Assembly (NCBI GenBank): GCA_025352795.1
Contig: JANXSF010000073.1
Span: 1-64,000 of the forward strand
Direction of reading: 5' to 3'
Source of the DNA: Acidobacteriota bacterium
Lineage (GTDB): Bacteria > Acidobacteriota > Terriglobia > Bryobacterales > Bryobacteraceae
DNA: 64,000 nt
In this document: in pieces, positions 9,585 to 18,679 of the stretch
How the letters are laid out: every line of letters begins with the position of its first letter
How positions within the stretch are numbered: the first letter of the stretch is position 1
The notes under the pieces: generated by a model
Database searches by the model: none
Told to the model about the DNA's origin: nothing
The model's input: only the letters and a program-made list of their open reading frames with translations
Made by a program: the position numbers and the translations under genes

Positions 9585-12500
9585 ATGGCATCATTTTCCA
9601 TTCGCAATCCCTACTTCATCATTGTCCTTTGTCTGGTGATTTCTGTGCTGGGTGGGGTCAGTTTACTGCGCATGCCGGTAGATTTATTTCCGGCAATCAA
9701 CATTCCAGTGGTGGTGGTAGCCACCTTCTTTAATGGCATGCCGCCGGAACAGATTGAGGCCGATATCACCAGCCGGTTCGAACGCTTTTTCACCCTGGCC
9801 AGTGGCATTGAACATATTGAATCGCGGTCATTGCCTGGAGTGAGTTTGGTAAAGGTATACTTTCAACCAGGTGCCGATGCCGATGCGGCGGTCAGCACTA
9901 TATCGAACCTGGCTATGGCAAACCTGCGACGTCTGCCTGCAGGGACTCTGCCCCCGGTGGTGCTTAAGTTCGACGCCTCCAGTTTGCCGGTGTGTCTGAT
10001 CACGTTGAAAGGGGAAGGTCTCAGCGAAACTAAACTGCGTGATCTGGCACAATACACCATACGAAACCAAGTGGCTGGCGTGCCTGGAGCTTCCGTCCCG
10101 CAGCCGTTTGGTGGCAAGTATAGGCAGATCATGGTCTACGTTGATCCTGCCAAACTTGAAGCACACCAGTTGAGCCCAATGGATGTGGTTCGCGCTGTGA
10201 ATGATTCGAACTTGATCATTCCAGCGGGCGATGTCCGCATAGGGCCCATTAACTATTCGCTTTACACCAACAGCCAAGTGGACCTGATTCCTGAAATCAA
10301 CATGCTTCCGCTGAAGTCCGTGGCCAACGCTTTTGTACGTGTTGCCGATATTGGCCATGCTGAAGATGCACAACAAATCCAATTGAACATTGTGCGCGTG
10401 GATGGCCAGCCCTCGGTTTATGCGCCGGTGCTGAAGCAGGGTGGAGACACCAATACGATTGCTGTTGTGGACGGCGTCAAGGAAGTGATTGCGCGGTTGA
10501 CGGATGTCCCCGAACAACTGAAGCCGCAGGTGGCTTTTGATCAATCTCTGTTTGTGAAGAAGGCGATTCAGAATTTAATTCATGAAGGTGGCCTGGGACT
10601 GCTTCTTACCTCGGCTTTGATTCTGCTATTTCTAGGAACCTTCCGGGCAACCAGCGCGGTGCTACTATCCATTCCACTTTCTGCGTTGGCAACGTTTCTG
10701 CTGCTTTATTATCGAGGCGAATCCATCAACTCTATGGTGCTAGGCGGATTGGCGCTGGCTTTTTCACGGTTGATTGATAATTCAGTGATCGTGTTGGAAA
10801 ACATTCATCGTCATTTGGAAATGGGTGAGGGCATGATGGAGGCCTCGGAACGCGGCGGTAGTGAAGTAGCGCTGCCAGTGCTGGCGGCCACACTCACCAC
10901 TGCCGTGGTGTTCTTTCCGGTAACGTTACTGTTTGGCGTAAGCCGATTTCTGTTCACCTCCATGGCCATCACAGTGGTGGTTTCGCTATTCGCTTCGTAC
11001 TTTGTGGCCTTGACCGTGGTGCCGCTTTACTGTTCCAGATTTCTGCAAGTACACGTGACCACACATGGTCCTGCGGATCGTCGAAAATCAATGGCTGTGC
11101 GTTTTCAAAAGTGGTTCAATGTGCAGTTTGAAAAAGTTCAGGGTCGCTATGTACGCATGGCACGTGTTGCTGTACACTCACCTTTGAAGGTAGTGCTTGG
11201 GTGCTTCGTTTTATTCGGACTGAGTCTGCTGATGTATCCATCATTGCAGGTGGCGTTCTTTCCGCGAACAGATTCTGGGCAGTTTGTGGTGAACGTGAAG
11301 GCTTCTTCAGGCATGAGGCTGGAATTGACCGAACGCGAAATCGCTCGTTTTGAGGAATTGATTCGAAGCGTGATTCCACCATCTGAGTTAGCCATCATCG
11401 TTTCCAACATCGGAGTCACTCCTGGATTTTCGTCACTGTACACCAGCAACTCCGCCCAACACACAGCTTTCGTCCTGGTGAATTTACAGGAAGGGCATCG
11501 CGTAGGCACTTTTGACTACATGGATCGGGTGCGTCGTAAGGCTGCGGCAGAAATGCCCCACTTGCGCACTTACTTCCAACCTGGTGGATTAGTTGATTCC
11601 GTGTTGAACCTCGGCTTGCCTGCCCCGATTGACATTCAAGTGTCAGGCTCCAACATGGTTGCCAATCATCGCTTTGCTGGCGAAGTGGCAGAGCGCGTGT
11701 CCAAGCTGGCCGGGGTGCGCGATCTTTACATTCCACAAGACGTAGATTACCCTGCCTTGCGTCTGAATATCGACCGTTTGCACGCAGCGGGCATGGGTTT
11801 AACCCAACGTGAAGTAATTCAGAACGTGATTACGGCACTTACTTCCAACCAAATGATCGCCCCCAGTTACTGGGTGGATCCGAAATCTGGAAACGATTAC
11901 ATGCTAACCGTCCAGTATCCAGAAGGAACGATTAAGAGCATGTTCGATCTACAGAATATTCCGCTGCGTGGCACGGCGCGCAAGTCACCCACACGGCTGG
12001 CGGCCGTTTCAGCCATTGAGCGTGACTCCGCTCCGACAGAAGTGGATCATTACCAGTTCAGGCGTGTGATCGACGTGTTTGTCGGCTTAGAGGGTGAAGA
12101 TCTTGGTCGTGTGGCTGATGGTATTGACAAGATCCTGGCCGGAATGAAGCCCCCGGTAGGAAGCCGCGTCGCGCTGCGCGGTATGGTGCAAGGAATGCGA
12201 TCTTCGTTCCGCAGTTTTGGGATTGGTCTGGCCCTTTCTCTGCTTCTGCTGTATCTCATTTTAGTAGCGCAGTTCAAATCCTTTCTTGACCCGTTAGTGA
12301 TTCTGCTGGCCATACCCATGGGACTTACCGGCGTGTTAGTTACATTGCTTGTAACTGGGACCAGCCTGAACGTAATGTCACTCATGGGGGTTATCATGCT
12401 AGTGGGTATCTCCGTATCGAACAGTATTTTGATTGTTGATTTTGCGCATCGCCTGCGAGCTGATGGACTGGGTGCAGTGGATGCCGTGATCAATTCAGCA

Positions 12501-12731
12501 CGCGTGCGGCTACGTCCAATTTTGATGACGTCACTGGCTACCATCTTTGGACTTTTGCCGATGGCCATGAAACTGGGTGAGGGCAGTGAAAGCTACGCCC
12601 CGCTGGCTCGCGCCATTGTCGGCGGGTTGACAGTCTCGTTACTCTTCACCTTGTTTTTGGTGCCCGCCGGTTACGTGTTGGCGTATCACGCAGGGTCTCA
12701 CCACCATCCTGATCGTGAGAGGCAAGCTTGA
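9585..12731 (+). CDS. RND multidrug efflux transporter, AcrB/HAE-1-like
   Basis: This encodes 1048 residues, the full length for an AcrB-type pump, with 12 predicted membrane helices and two large periplasmic loops. Helix 1 is FIIVLCLVISVLGGVSLLRM. Helix 4 contains FSRLIDNSVIVLENIHRHLE and helix 10 contains LVGISVSNSILIVDFAHRLR. Compared with E. coli AcrB, the Asp407-Asp408 pair appears as Asp-Asn and the Lys940 position as Ser, so the proton relay is not the textbook one. Similar variants occur in other RND subfamilies, so this need not mean loss of function. Substrates are unknown. It lies between adaptor and channel genes and overlaps the channel gene by 4 bases. Confidence 0.93.
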   Translation: MASFSIRNPYFIIVLCLVISVLGGVSLLRMPVDLFPAINIPVVVVATFFNGMPPEQIEADITSRFERFFTLASGIEHIESRSLPGVSLVKVYFQPGADADAAVSTISNLAMANLRRLPAGTLPPVVLKFDASSLPVCLITLKGEGLSETKLRDLAQYTIRNQVAGVPGASVPQPFGGKYRQIMVYVDPAKLEAHQLSPMDVVRAVNDSNLIIPAGDVRIGPINYSLYTNSQVDLIPEINMLPLKSVANAFVRVADIGHAEDAQQIQLNIVRVDGQPSVYAPVLKQGGDTNTIAVVDGVKEVIARLTDVPEQLKPQVAFDQSLFVKKAIQNLIHEGGLGLLLTSALILLFLGTFRATSAVLLSIPLSALATFLLLYYRGESINSMVLGGLALAFSRLIDNSVIVLENIHRHLEMGEGMMEASERGGSEVALPVLAATLTTAVVFFPVTLLFGVSRFLFTSMAITVVVSLFASYFVALTVVPLYCSRFLQVHVTTHGPADRRKSMAVRFQKWFNVQFEKVQGRYVRMARVAVHSPLKVVLGCFVLFGLSLLMYPSLQVAFFPRTDSGQFVVNVKASSGMRLELTEREIARFEELIRSVIPPSELAIIVSNIGVTPGFSSLYTSNSAQHTAFVLVNLQEGHRVGTFDYMDRVRRKAAAEMPHLRTYFQPGGLVDSVLNLGLPAPIDIQVSGSNMVANHRFAGEVAERVSKLAGVRDLYIPQDVDYPALRLNIDRLHAAGMGLTQREVIQNVITALTSNQMIAPSYWVDPKSGNDYMLTVQYPEGTIKSMFDLQNIPLRGTARKSPTRLAAVSAIERDSAPTEVDHYQFRRVIDVFVGLEGEDLGRVADGIDKILAGMKPPVGSRVALRGMVQGMRSSFRSFGIGLALSLLLLYLILVAQFKSFLDPLVILLAIPMGLTGVLVTLLVTGTSLNVMSLMGVIMLVGISVSNSILIVDFAHRLRADGLGAVDAVINSARVRLRPILMTSLATIFGLLPMAMKLGEGSESYAPLARAIVGGLTVSLLFTLFLVPAGYVLAYHAGSHHHPDRERQA

Positions 12732-13999
12732 AATTCTCATTTCTATTTCTATTGCCTTTGTGTGCGCAGAATGTGGTTCCACTGCGACTTACTTTAGACC
12801 AGGCCCAGCAAATGGCGATGAAGAATAATCCATCGGTTGAGGCGGCACGGCTATCCGTGCTTACGGTAGGAGAATCGGCAAAGCAGATTCATTCCGTACG
12901 GTTGCCGTTAGTCAACGGGAGTGTAACTGGGGCCGCCGCCGCACCGGATACACGGCTGGCGGCTGGAGCGCTAAATAATCCGGTGATTTATAGCCGTGCA
13001 GCTACAGGGGTCTCAGTAAGTCAACTGATTACTGACTTCGGTAGAACCAGCTTACTGGAGCAAACCGCCGCATCGCGGACACTAGCCGAAAGCGCCAGTG
13101 CCAATGCAACTCGACTGGCAACATCGGTTGCCGTAAGGCAAGCTTACTTTGCCGGGCTACGGGCGCAAGCTTTGGTGCAAGTTACTCAGCAAACCGTCAT
13201 CGCGCGGCAGTTAGTGGTGGATCAAGTGAAGGCACTGGCAGAAAGTAAGTTGCGGTCAGGATTGGATGTCAGTTTTGCAGAAGTGGCTTTGTCGGAAGGT
13301 AAGTTGCTGGTAGCCACAGCCCGCAATCAACGGCAATCCGCCGATGCCGACCTTGCCCGGGCAATTGGATTCACTGAAGTCCGGGCTTTTGAATTGGTGG
13401 AAGAACCGATGCCTGACGAACTGAAAGCATCGTTACCCGAATTACTGCGTTCGGCCATTGCTAATCGGCCAGAGATAGTTGTTCGTCGGCGCGAAACGGA
13501 AGCTGCACGCTCTTACGCTGCTGCGGAATCCAGGTTGAATCGTCCAACTATTTCCGCCATTGGTGCAGTTGGAGTAACCCCTGTAAGAGTGGAAAAGCTG
13601 ATCCACCCCTATTACAGCGCGGCTGGAATCAATGTCTCAGTCCCATTATTTAATGGGGGATTGTTTGCATCGCGACGTGTGGAGGCGGAAACACGGGTGC
13701 TACAGAGCGAACAGCGGGTGAAGGAAATGGAATCGCGCGTGGCAAACGAAGTTCAGCAAGTGTATTTGCAAATGGAGAATGCCAGGGAACGCCTGACTCT
13801 CACCAAATTGCTTTTGGAGCATTCCTCACAAGCTCTTGAACTATCGCAAGCTCGCTACGACTTGGGTCTGGGGTCCATTGTGGAACTGAGTCAGAGTCAA
13901 TTGGCTAAGACTACGGCGGAAATTCAGATCACCAGTGCGCGGTTTGAATACCAATTGCAGCGGTCGTTGTTGGAATCGCTTACGGAATTGCGACCGTAG
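12728..13999 (+). CDS. TolC-family outer-membrane efflux channel
   Basis: This encodes 423 residues with a short signal peptide (MKFSFLFLLPLCAQ) and two OEP repeats, each starting with the long helical hairpin typical of TolC (LTLDQAQQMAMKNNPSVEAA; later IANRPEIVVRRRETEAARSY). The sequence YDLGLGSIVELSQSQLA near the C-terminus is the usual family signature. The start codon is TTG at 12728, overlapping the pump stop codon as TTGA with GAGAGG just upstream, so it is translationally coupled. It should form the outer-membrane exit duct for the RND pump. The protein is slightly shorter than E. coli TolC. Confidence 0.9.
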   Translation: MKFSFLFLLPLCAQNVVPLRLTLDQAQQMAMKNNPSVEAARLSVLTVGESAKQIHSVRLPLVNGSVTGAAAAPDTRLAAGALNNPVIYSRAATGVSVSQLITDFGRTSLLEQTAASRTLAESASANATRLATSVAVRQAYFAGLRAQALVQVTQQTVIARQLVVDQVKALAESKLRSGLDVSFAEVALSEGKLLVATARNQRQSADADLARAIGFTEVRAFELVEEPMPDELKASLPELLRSAIANRPEIVVRRRETEAARSYAAAESRLNRPTISAIGAVGVTPVRVEKLIHPYYSAAGINVSVPLFNGGLFASRRVEAETRVLQSEQRVKEMESRVANEVQQVYLQMENARERLTLTKLLLEHSSQALELSQARYDLGLGSIVELSQSQLAKTTAEIQITSARFEYQLQRSLLESLTELRP

Positions 14000-14034
14000 C
14001 CATCGGTGACTTGCTAACATGATTGGCGGTCCCT

Positions 14035-15525
14035 ATGAACATTGTTTTTGTTACCCTTGCACTATCAATCGGCCTGGTAATGGCTGCGGAGACTGATCCG
14101 GAAATCCTACTTCTTAAAAAGCAGTTGGGCGAACAGCAAAAGCAGATTGATGAGCTGCGAGACATGCTCAAATTGCAACAGATGCAGTTGGCTCGCGTTC
14201 TGCCTGTGCCAGAGGCGAAAGTGGAAGTGGCTGTGGCTGCTCCCGCTCCCGCTGCCGAGCTAAAAACGCTAAGCAGCGATGTGGAAAAGATTGGTCGGAA
14301 TCTTGGTGGGTTTGCCTTCAGCGGCGATTTTCGTTATCGCTTGGACCTTCAGAATCGGCATGCAAATGCGTTGGGTTCGGGATTGCAGAACGATCGGAAC
14401 CGCTATCGGGTGCGGTTAAATGTAGATAAACAGATCAACCCGCAATTCAAGTTTCACCTGCAACTTTCCACGGGTTCTTATATCAATCAACTGACCAATG
14501 ATCAGGATTTTGGAGCGTTTGGCGTGAAGGTGCCATTCTCTATTGCCGAAGCTTCCGTGAGCTACAGTCCTACGAAAAATATCACTTTATCTGTAGGCCG
14601 AATGCGCGAAGCATTTTTCGACGACACTCGTTTCATATGGGATGACGACATTCGCTTCTCCGGTTTTGAACAGAAGATCCGGCTGCCGTTCAGCGCAGGG
14701 AAACTGTTTAAATCAATTGAGTTGCGTGCAGGGGAATATGTGTTGACGAATCCCAACACGCTCATTGTCCCACCCGATTCTGCTACGACGCCTTCCCCCT
14801 ATGCCCGTGCTGGATTCCCGGTTGGCACAAGAGTTGGGGCCACGAATTTGTTTCATCCGGGGGCGGTGATCAGCGGTGATCTGGGTGCTGGTTGGATGCA
14901 CCAGATTATTTTCGATACACAGGTTTGGAGGAATCCGAATCAGATTGCACTGGCATCCACGTCGTTTGGACCCAATGGATTAATCAATGGTCCACTGGGA
15001 CTAACCATTTCAGGACCAATTGGGGCATCGGCCAACGGGCTAACCACACCGGGTGGGGCAATGTTCACGGCCAAAGACTTTACCATTCCGCGGATTGACT
15101 ATCGCTTGAATCGAACCAATTTCCTGAAACTTGGCGGAAAGACGTTGCCTGGATATTTTGAATTGCAAGTGTCCAGAAACACCAGCGCTGCGTTCCTGAG
15201 AGATGCAGTGATGGGGTTGGTAAGCGTCGGTGCGGTGCGTAAGCCGGGCGATGGAAGGTTTCTATATTCCTACTCCATTAAAGATGCAAATGCACTGATT
15301 GCGCAGTTTACTGATGACGATATGGGCAATGGAGCCGGGGTCAATTCCGCCGTTCACCATTTCCGGTTCGACGTTGGATTAACGCGCTTTCTTAGTTGGC
15401 AAAATCTGTTCTTTGTACTGAACCCACGACGTGGAAGCAATCCATCGCAGCAATTTTACGTTTTGCTGCCTAGAGAGGCAAACACCACTTACCGGTTTCT
15501 TAGCCAGTTGGCGTTCACATTTTAA
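14035..15525 (+). CDS. Putative outer-membrane porin with N-terminal coiled coil
   Basis: This encodes about 496 residues. I choose ATG 14035 because it opens the signal peptide (MNIVFVTLALSIGLVMA) and follows GGCGGT; a TTG at 14023 is the alternative. A heptad-rich segment (about residues 25-50, LKKQLGEQQKQIDELRDMLK) and an Ala/Pro-rich linker precede a barrel of alternating beta strands starting at FAFSGDFRYRLDL and ending in QLAFTF with a terminal phenylalanine. This layout suits the trimeric putative_porin group, where the coiled coil contacts peptidoglycan or helps trimerise. The next gene is a phosphate permease, so phosphate uptake across the outer membrane is a possible role, inferred only from position. 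Confidence 0.75.
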   Translation: MNIVFVTLALSIGLVMAAETDPEILLLKKQLGEQQKQIDELRDMLKLQQMQLARVLPVPEAKVEVAVAAPAPAAELKTLSSDVEKIGRNLGGFAFSGDFRYRLDLQNRHANALGSGLQNDRNRYRVRLNVDKQINPQFKFHLQLSTGSYINQLTNDQDFGAFGVKVPFSIAEASVSYSPTKNITLSVGRMREAFFDDTRFIWDDDIRFSGFEQKIRLPFSAGKLFKSIELRAGEYVLTNPNTLIVPPDSATTPSPYARAGFPVGTRVGATNLFHPGAVISGDLGAGWMHQIIFDTQVWRNPNQIALASTSFGPNGLINGPLGLTISGPIGASANGLTTPGGAMFTAKDFTIPRIDYRLNRTNFLKLGGKTLPGYFELQVSRNTSAAFLRDAVMGLVSVGAVRKPGDGRFLYSYSIKDANALIAQFTDDDMGNGAGVNSAVHHFRFDVGLTRFLSWQNLFFVLNPRRGSNPSQQFYVLLPREANTTYRFLSQLAFTF

Positions 15526-15556
15526 TCGCTTAAAAAAGTTTTTTGAGGATCAACAC

Positions 15557-15574
15557 AAATCTTAACGAAATCTT
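15557..15574 (+). promoter_or_regulatory. Direct repeat with 11-bp period, possible PHO-type operator
   Basis: AAATCTT occurs at 15557-15563 and again at 15568-15574, that is 7-bp repeats separated by 4 bp. This spacing is the geometry of PhoB boxes, although the sequence is not the E. coli consensus. It lies upstream of the phosphate transporter gene. A chance repeat cannot be excluded. Confidence 0.3.
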
Positions 15575-15636
15575 GCTTCACTCAAGGATGAGTGGTTGCT
15601 ACACTGACTATTTGTTTTCAGTACTGGGGAGCTTTA

Positions 15637-17130
15637 TTGGAAAGCATATTCGGCCACTCACTTACGTTGTACACCGGATTTTTTTTGGCGTTGGCGTTAG
15701 GCCTCGCCCTTACTTTTGAATTCGTCAATGGCTTTCACGACACTGCGAATGCCGTAGCTACGGTTATTTACACCCATTCCTTGCGACCAACGGTTGCTGT
15801 GGTCTGGTCTGGCATATGGAATCTGATTGGCGTATTGACTTCAACGGGGGCCGTCGCCTTTGGTGTGATCGCATTGCTGCCGTCGGAACTGGTTTTGAAT
15901 ATTGGCACCAGTGCGGGCTTTGCCATGGTTTTCGCATTGCTGTTTTCAGCCATTCTTTGGAATTTAGGCACGTGGTACTTTGGGCTGCCTGCTTCCAGTT
16001 CGCATACCTTGATCGGCTCCATTCTGGGCGTAGGCTTAGCCAACAATTGGATGCAATACGGCCACATATTTGGCGAAGGTGTGAATTGGACGAAGACTAA
16101 GGAAATCGGCCTTTCCTTGCTGATTTCGCCGATGATTGGATTCTGCGGTGCCGCTTTAGTGCTGCTGCTTTGTAAGGCATTGATCAAAAATCCTGATCTG
16201 TACACTGCTCCGAAAAACGGCAAGGCGCCGCCGTTTCTGATTCGATCTCTACTGGTTCTTACCTGCACAGGCGTTAGCTATGCGCATGGATCGAATGATG
16301 GTCAAAAAGGCATGGGGCTGATCATGCTGATTCTGATTGGCGTAATTCCATCTATTTACGCAGTGGACATGGCCGCGCAACCGGAAACCATTCAGGAACT
16401 GGTGGCGCTTTCCAGATCCACAGGGACGGTTTTAGAGAAGCAGGTTTCGTTTTCGGGAGTGCTGCCAGAGCACGCTGAAGAGCAAATTGGAACTTACTTG
16501 AAGACCAACGGAAAGTCCACTTCGGCATTGCTAGCCGCCATTGCCAGCAAGAATCGGGAGATTGGAGTGTCGTTAGACGGCAAGAGCGCGATGAAGGAAA
16601 TTGATGAACAGGAAAGACTGAAGCTGCGCACGAATCTGTATCTGGTTTCGGAATCGCTTGGAAAGCTGAATAAGTCAAATCAGTTTACCGACCCTGCGGA
16701 CAAGGCGGCATTAAACGCTTACAAATTGAAAATTGAAAAAGTCACCCGCTTCATTCCTGCCTGGGTGAAAGTGCTGGTGGCCTTGGCCCTTGGTTTGGGC
16801 ACCATGATTGGTTGGAAACGAATTGTGGTCACGGTAGGTGAAAAGATCGGCAAAGAACACCTGACGTATGCTCAAGGAGCTTCCGCTGAACTGGTGGCCA
16901 TGACCACCATTGGCGCAGCGGACATGTTGGGTTTACCAGTGAGTACAACGCACGTCCTTTCGTCAGGCATTGCCGGGACCATGGCTGCCAACCGAAGCGG
17001 TGTGCAACTGGCCACCATGCGTAACTTATTAATTGCCTGGGTGCTTACTCTGCCGGTGTGTGTTTCGTTGGGAGCAATCTTTTTCGGGTTCGGCCTTAAT
17101 GTAGTATTAAAAGGTTTGGGTCTACATTGA
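15637..17130 (+). CDS. pit: PiT-family inorganic phosphate transporter
   Basis: This encodes about 497 residues with roughly ten membrane helices and a long hydrophilic central loop (about 270-390). The two PiT signatures are present: GFHDTANAVATVIYTHSLRP near the N-terminus, and the C-terminal copy around ADMLGLPVSTTHVLSSGIAG. HGSNDGQKGMG lies in the middle. It imports phosphate (as metal-phosphate in characterised members) using the proton gradient. TTG 15637 is preferred as start because GGGGAG lies five bases upstream; GTG 15592 is possible but poorly spaced. No PhoU-like DUF47 partner is adjacent. The gene opens a long same-strand block that ends in pstSCAB-phoU. Confidence 0.88.
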   Translation: MESIFGHSLTLYTGFFLALALGLALTFEFVNGFHDTANAVATVIYTHSLRPTVAVVWSGIWNLIGVLTSTGAVAFGVIALLPSELVLNIGTSAGFAMVFALLFSAILWNLGTWYFGLPASSSHTLIGSILGVGLANNWMQYGHIFGEGVNWTKTKEIGLSLLISPMIGFCGAALVLLLCKALIKNPDLYTAPKNGKAPPFLIRSLLVLTCTGVSYAHGSNDGQKGMGLIMLILIGVIPSIYAVDMAAQPETIQELVALSRSTGTVLEKQVSFSGVLPEHAEEQIGTYLKTNGKSTSALLAAIASKNREIGVSLDGKSAMKEIDEQERLKLRTNLYLVSESLGKLNKSNQFTDPADKAALNAYKLKIEKVTRFIPAWVKVLVALALGLGTMIGWKRIVVTVGEKIGKEHLTYAQGASAELVAMTTIGAADMLGLPVSTTHVLSSGIAGTMAANRSGVQLATMRNLLIAWVLTLPVCVSLGAIFFGFGLNVVLKGLGLH

Positions 17131-17146
17131 GATTCCCTGAGGATCC

Positions 17147-17866
17147 ATGAGTAACGATAAGAAATGGTACAACTACTTTGTTTCTGTGGACGAAGCGCCT
17201 GCGCAAGCTGACGAACCAATTGAACCGGGCTCCGCTACCCCTTCCGCAGTGAAAGCAATTGCCGATATTGCGGCGTCCATTCAGCCTTCTGCAAAGCAAC
17301 AGGATCGGATGGAGCAAAAGCTGCAAACGGCTGCACCCGCTGCTTCAACTGGCAAGACAATGTCATTCGACGAAATCTATGCGGCAGCGGAAATCACAGC
17401 ACCTACCCACGGTTACAGCATCCTGAAAATTGCCGACATGTTGGAGAGCCCCCATATTAAGGCCTTGCCAACCGACGTGAAGCGAAGTTCCGTGCTGGTA
17501 GCACTGGATGCCGCTGGGGTAAAGATGCAGGACGTAGTGGAAGACGCCGTGCGTCGCGATAAGGCGCTGGATGCTTTCGAGCGGGTGCAGAACAAGCAGG
17601 TGGAGGATTTAGAAGCCGCCAAGCTTGACGAAAATCGAAAGCTGCAGGCAGAGCTAGATAAGCTGACGGGCGAATATAGGGCGAAAATGCAGGCGAATAC
17701 TCTATTTGTGACGCAACGCAAAGAGACCTTCTTTAGCTGGCGCGTGGAAAAGCAAAAGATGGAACAAAAAATCGCCGATGCCGTATCTCCTTTTGTGACC
17801 GACAATCCGATCACCACTTCTTCGCGGCCCACGCCGCTACCGTCTGCAGGGAAGACGGGAATCTAG
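17147..17866 (+). CDS. Uncharacterised cytoplasmic coiled-coil protein, PspA-cluster member
   Basis: This encodes 239 residues with no signal peptide or membrane segment. The first 70 residues are low-complexity and rich in Ala, Pro and Glu. A central helical domain (about 72-125) reads MSFDEIYAAAEITAPTHGYS and continues through LPTDVKRSSVLVALDAAGV. It is followed by a coiled coil (about 125-215, VEDLEAAKLDENRKLQAELD) and a Ser/Thr/Pro-rich tail. The coiled coil suggests partnership with PspA, which is encoded 60 bases downstream and is itself entirely helical. A GAGGA site precedes the ATG. I do not recognise a named family. From position I infer that it is a dedicated subunit or regulator of the PspA-AAA-transporter set. 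Confidence 0.7.
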   Translation: MSNDKKWYNYFVSVDEAPAQADEPIEPGSATPSAVKAIADIAASIQPSAKQQDRMEQKLQTAAPAASTGKTMSFDEIYAAAEITAPTHGYSILKIADMLESPHIKALPTDVKRSSVLVALDAAGVKMQDVVEDAVRRDKALDAFERVQNKQVEDLEAAKLDENRKLQAELDKLTGEYRAKMQANTLFVTQRKETFFSWRVEKQKMEQKIADAVSPFVTDNPITTSSRPTPLPSAGKTGI

Positions 17867-17926
17867 AGACAACCCCCGTCTCAAGCCTCATTTGTTAAGC
17901 TATTACCTAGTCTTGGAGCCTCAATT

Positions 17927-18658
17927 ATGTGGAACCGTTTAGTTAGAGTGGTTCGGTCCTTTGTTGGTATGTTCATTTCTGTTGCAGAAAATCCAGAGAT
18001 GATTCTGGAACAGAACATCCGCGACCTGAACGATCAGGTGCCGCGAATGAACGAATCCATCGCCATGGTCAAAGCGAATGTGACGCTTCTTGAAAATGAA
18101 GAGACCAAGTATAAGAGCGATGTTCTGGATTTGACGTCGAAACTGAAGGCATCCATCCAGGCGAATCGGGACGATCTTGCGGCCAACTTCGCTGTGCAAC
18201 TGGAAACTCTGAAGTCGGCACTGGGGCGTACCCAGGCACAATTGCAGACAGCTCAGTTGGCATTTGAGAAGGCGATGAATGTCAGAAAAGCCTTCATGCG
18301 AGAAAAAGAGCGCAAGACGCAGGAAGCCATGCAGGCCATCCGCGACAATCGCCGATCCCAATGGCAGAAGAAAGTCGCCGATACACTAGATCAATTTGAA
18401 GTGGCGGGCATTAGTCAAACACACGATGAAATGCTTCGCAAAGTAGAAGAGCAGACAGCCGTGAACGAAGCGCGGATGGAAATGGCTTTGGGCAATGTGG
18501 ATCAACAGCGCGTCAAAATTGAAGAAGAAGCGGAAAAGCTCCGTGCCGGTGAATTGGTGAAGCAATTCAAAATTGAAATGGGGCTGATGAGCCCGGCACC
18601 CTCCGCAACGCCAGATAAGACTATTGGCAGCCGTGAAGGCGAGAGCACCAAAAGCTAA
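17927..18658 (+). CDS. PspA/IM30 (ESCRT-III-like) membrane-remodelling protein
   Basis: This encodes 243 residues, about the length of PspA and Vipp1. It opens with an amphipathic helix (MWNRLVRVVRSFVGMFISVA) followed by ENPEMILEQNIRDLNDQV, which matches the family start. The rest is a long helical hairpin rich in Lys, Glu and Gln (LETLKSALGRTQAQLQTAQL; MREKERKTQEAMQAI). The last 25 residues are a disordered Ser/Pro tail. Known relatives bind stressed inner membranes as helical or ring polymers and belong to the ESCRT-III superfamily. The usual regulators PspF, PspB and PspC are absent nearby. Its neighbours are instead an OmpA-fused solute-binding protein, an ABC transporter and an AAA ATPase. 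GGAG lies upstream of the ATG. Confidence 0.87.
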   Translation: MWNRLVRVVRSFVGMFISVAENPEMILEQNIRDLNDQVPRMNESIAMVKANVTLLENEETKYKSDVLDLTSKLKASIQANRDDLAANFAVQLETLKSALGRTQAQLQTAQLAFEKAMNVRKAFMREKERKTQEAMQAIRDNRRSQWQKKVADTLDQFEVAGISQTHDEMLRKVEEQTAVNEARMEMALGNVDQQRVKIEEEAEKLRAGELVKQFKIEMGLMSPAPSATPDKTIGSREGESTKS

Positions 18659-18679
18659 CAAATAGGAGCGATCAAGAAA

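Noticed and set aside
9828-10544. 238-residue frame antisense to the RND pump
   Set aside because: Wholly within a confident gene; His-rich mirrored composition.
15528-15546. A-run/T-run pair after the porin gene as a terminator
   Set aside because: AAAAAA and TTTTTT are separated by one base, cannot form a stable hairpin, and no GC stem is present.
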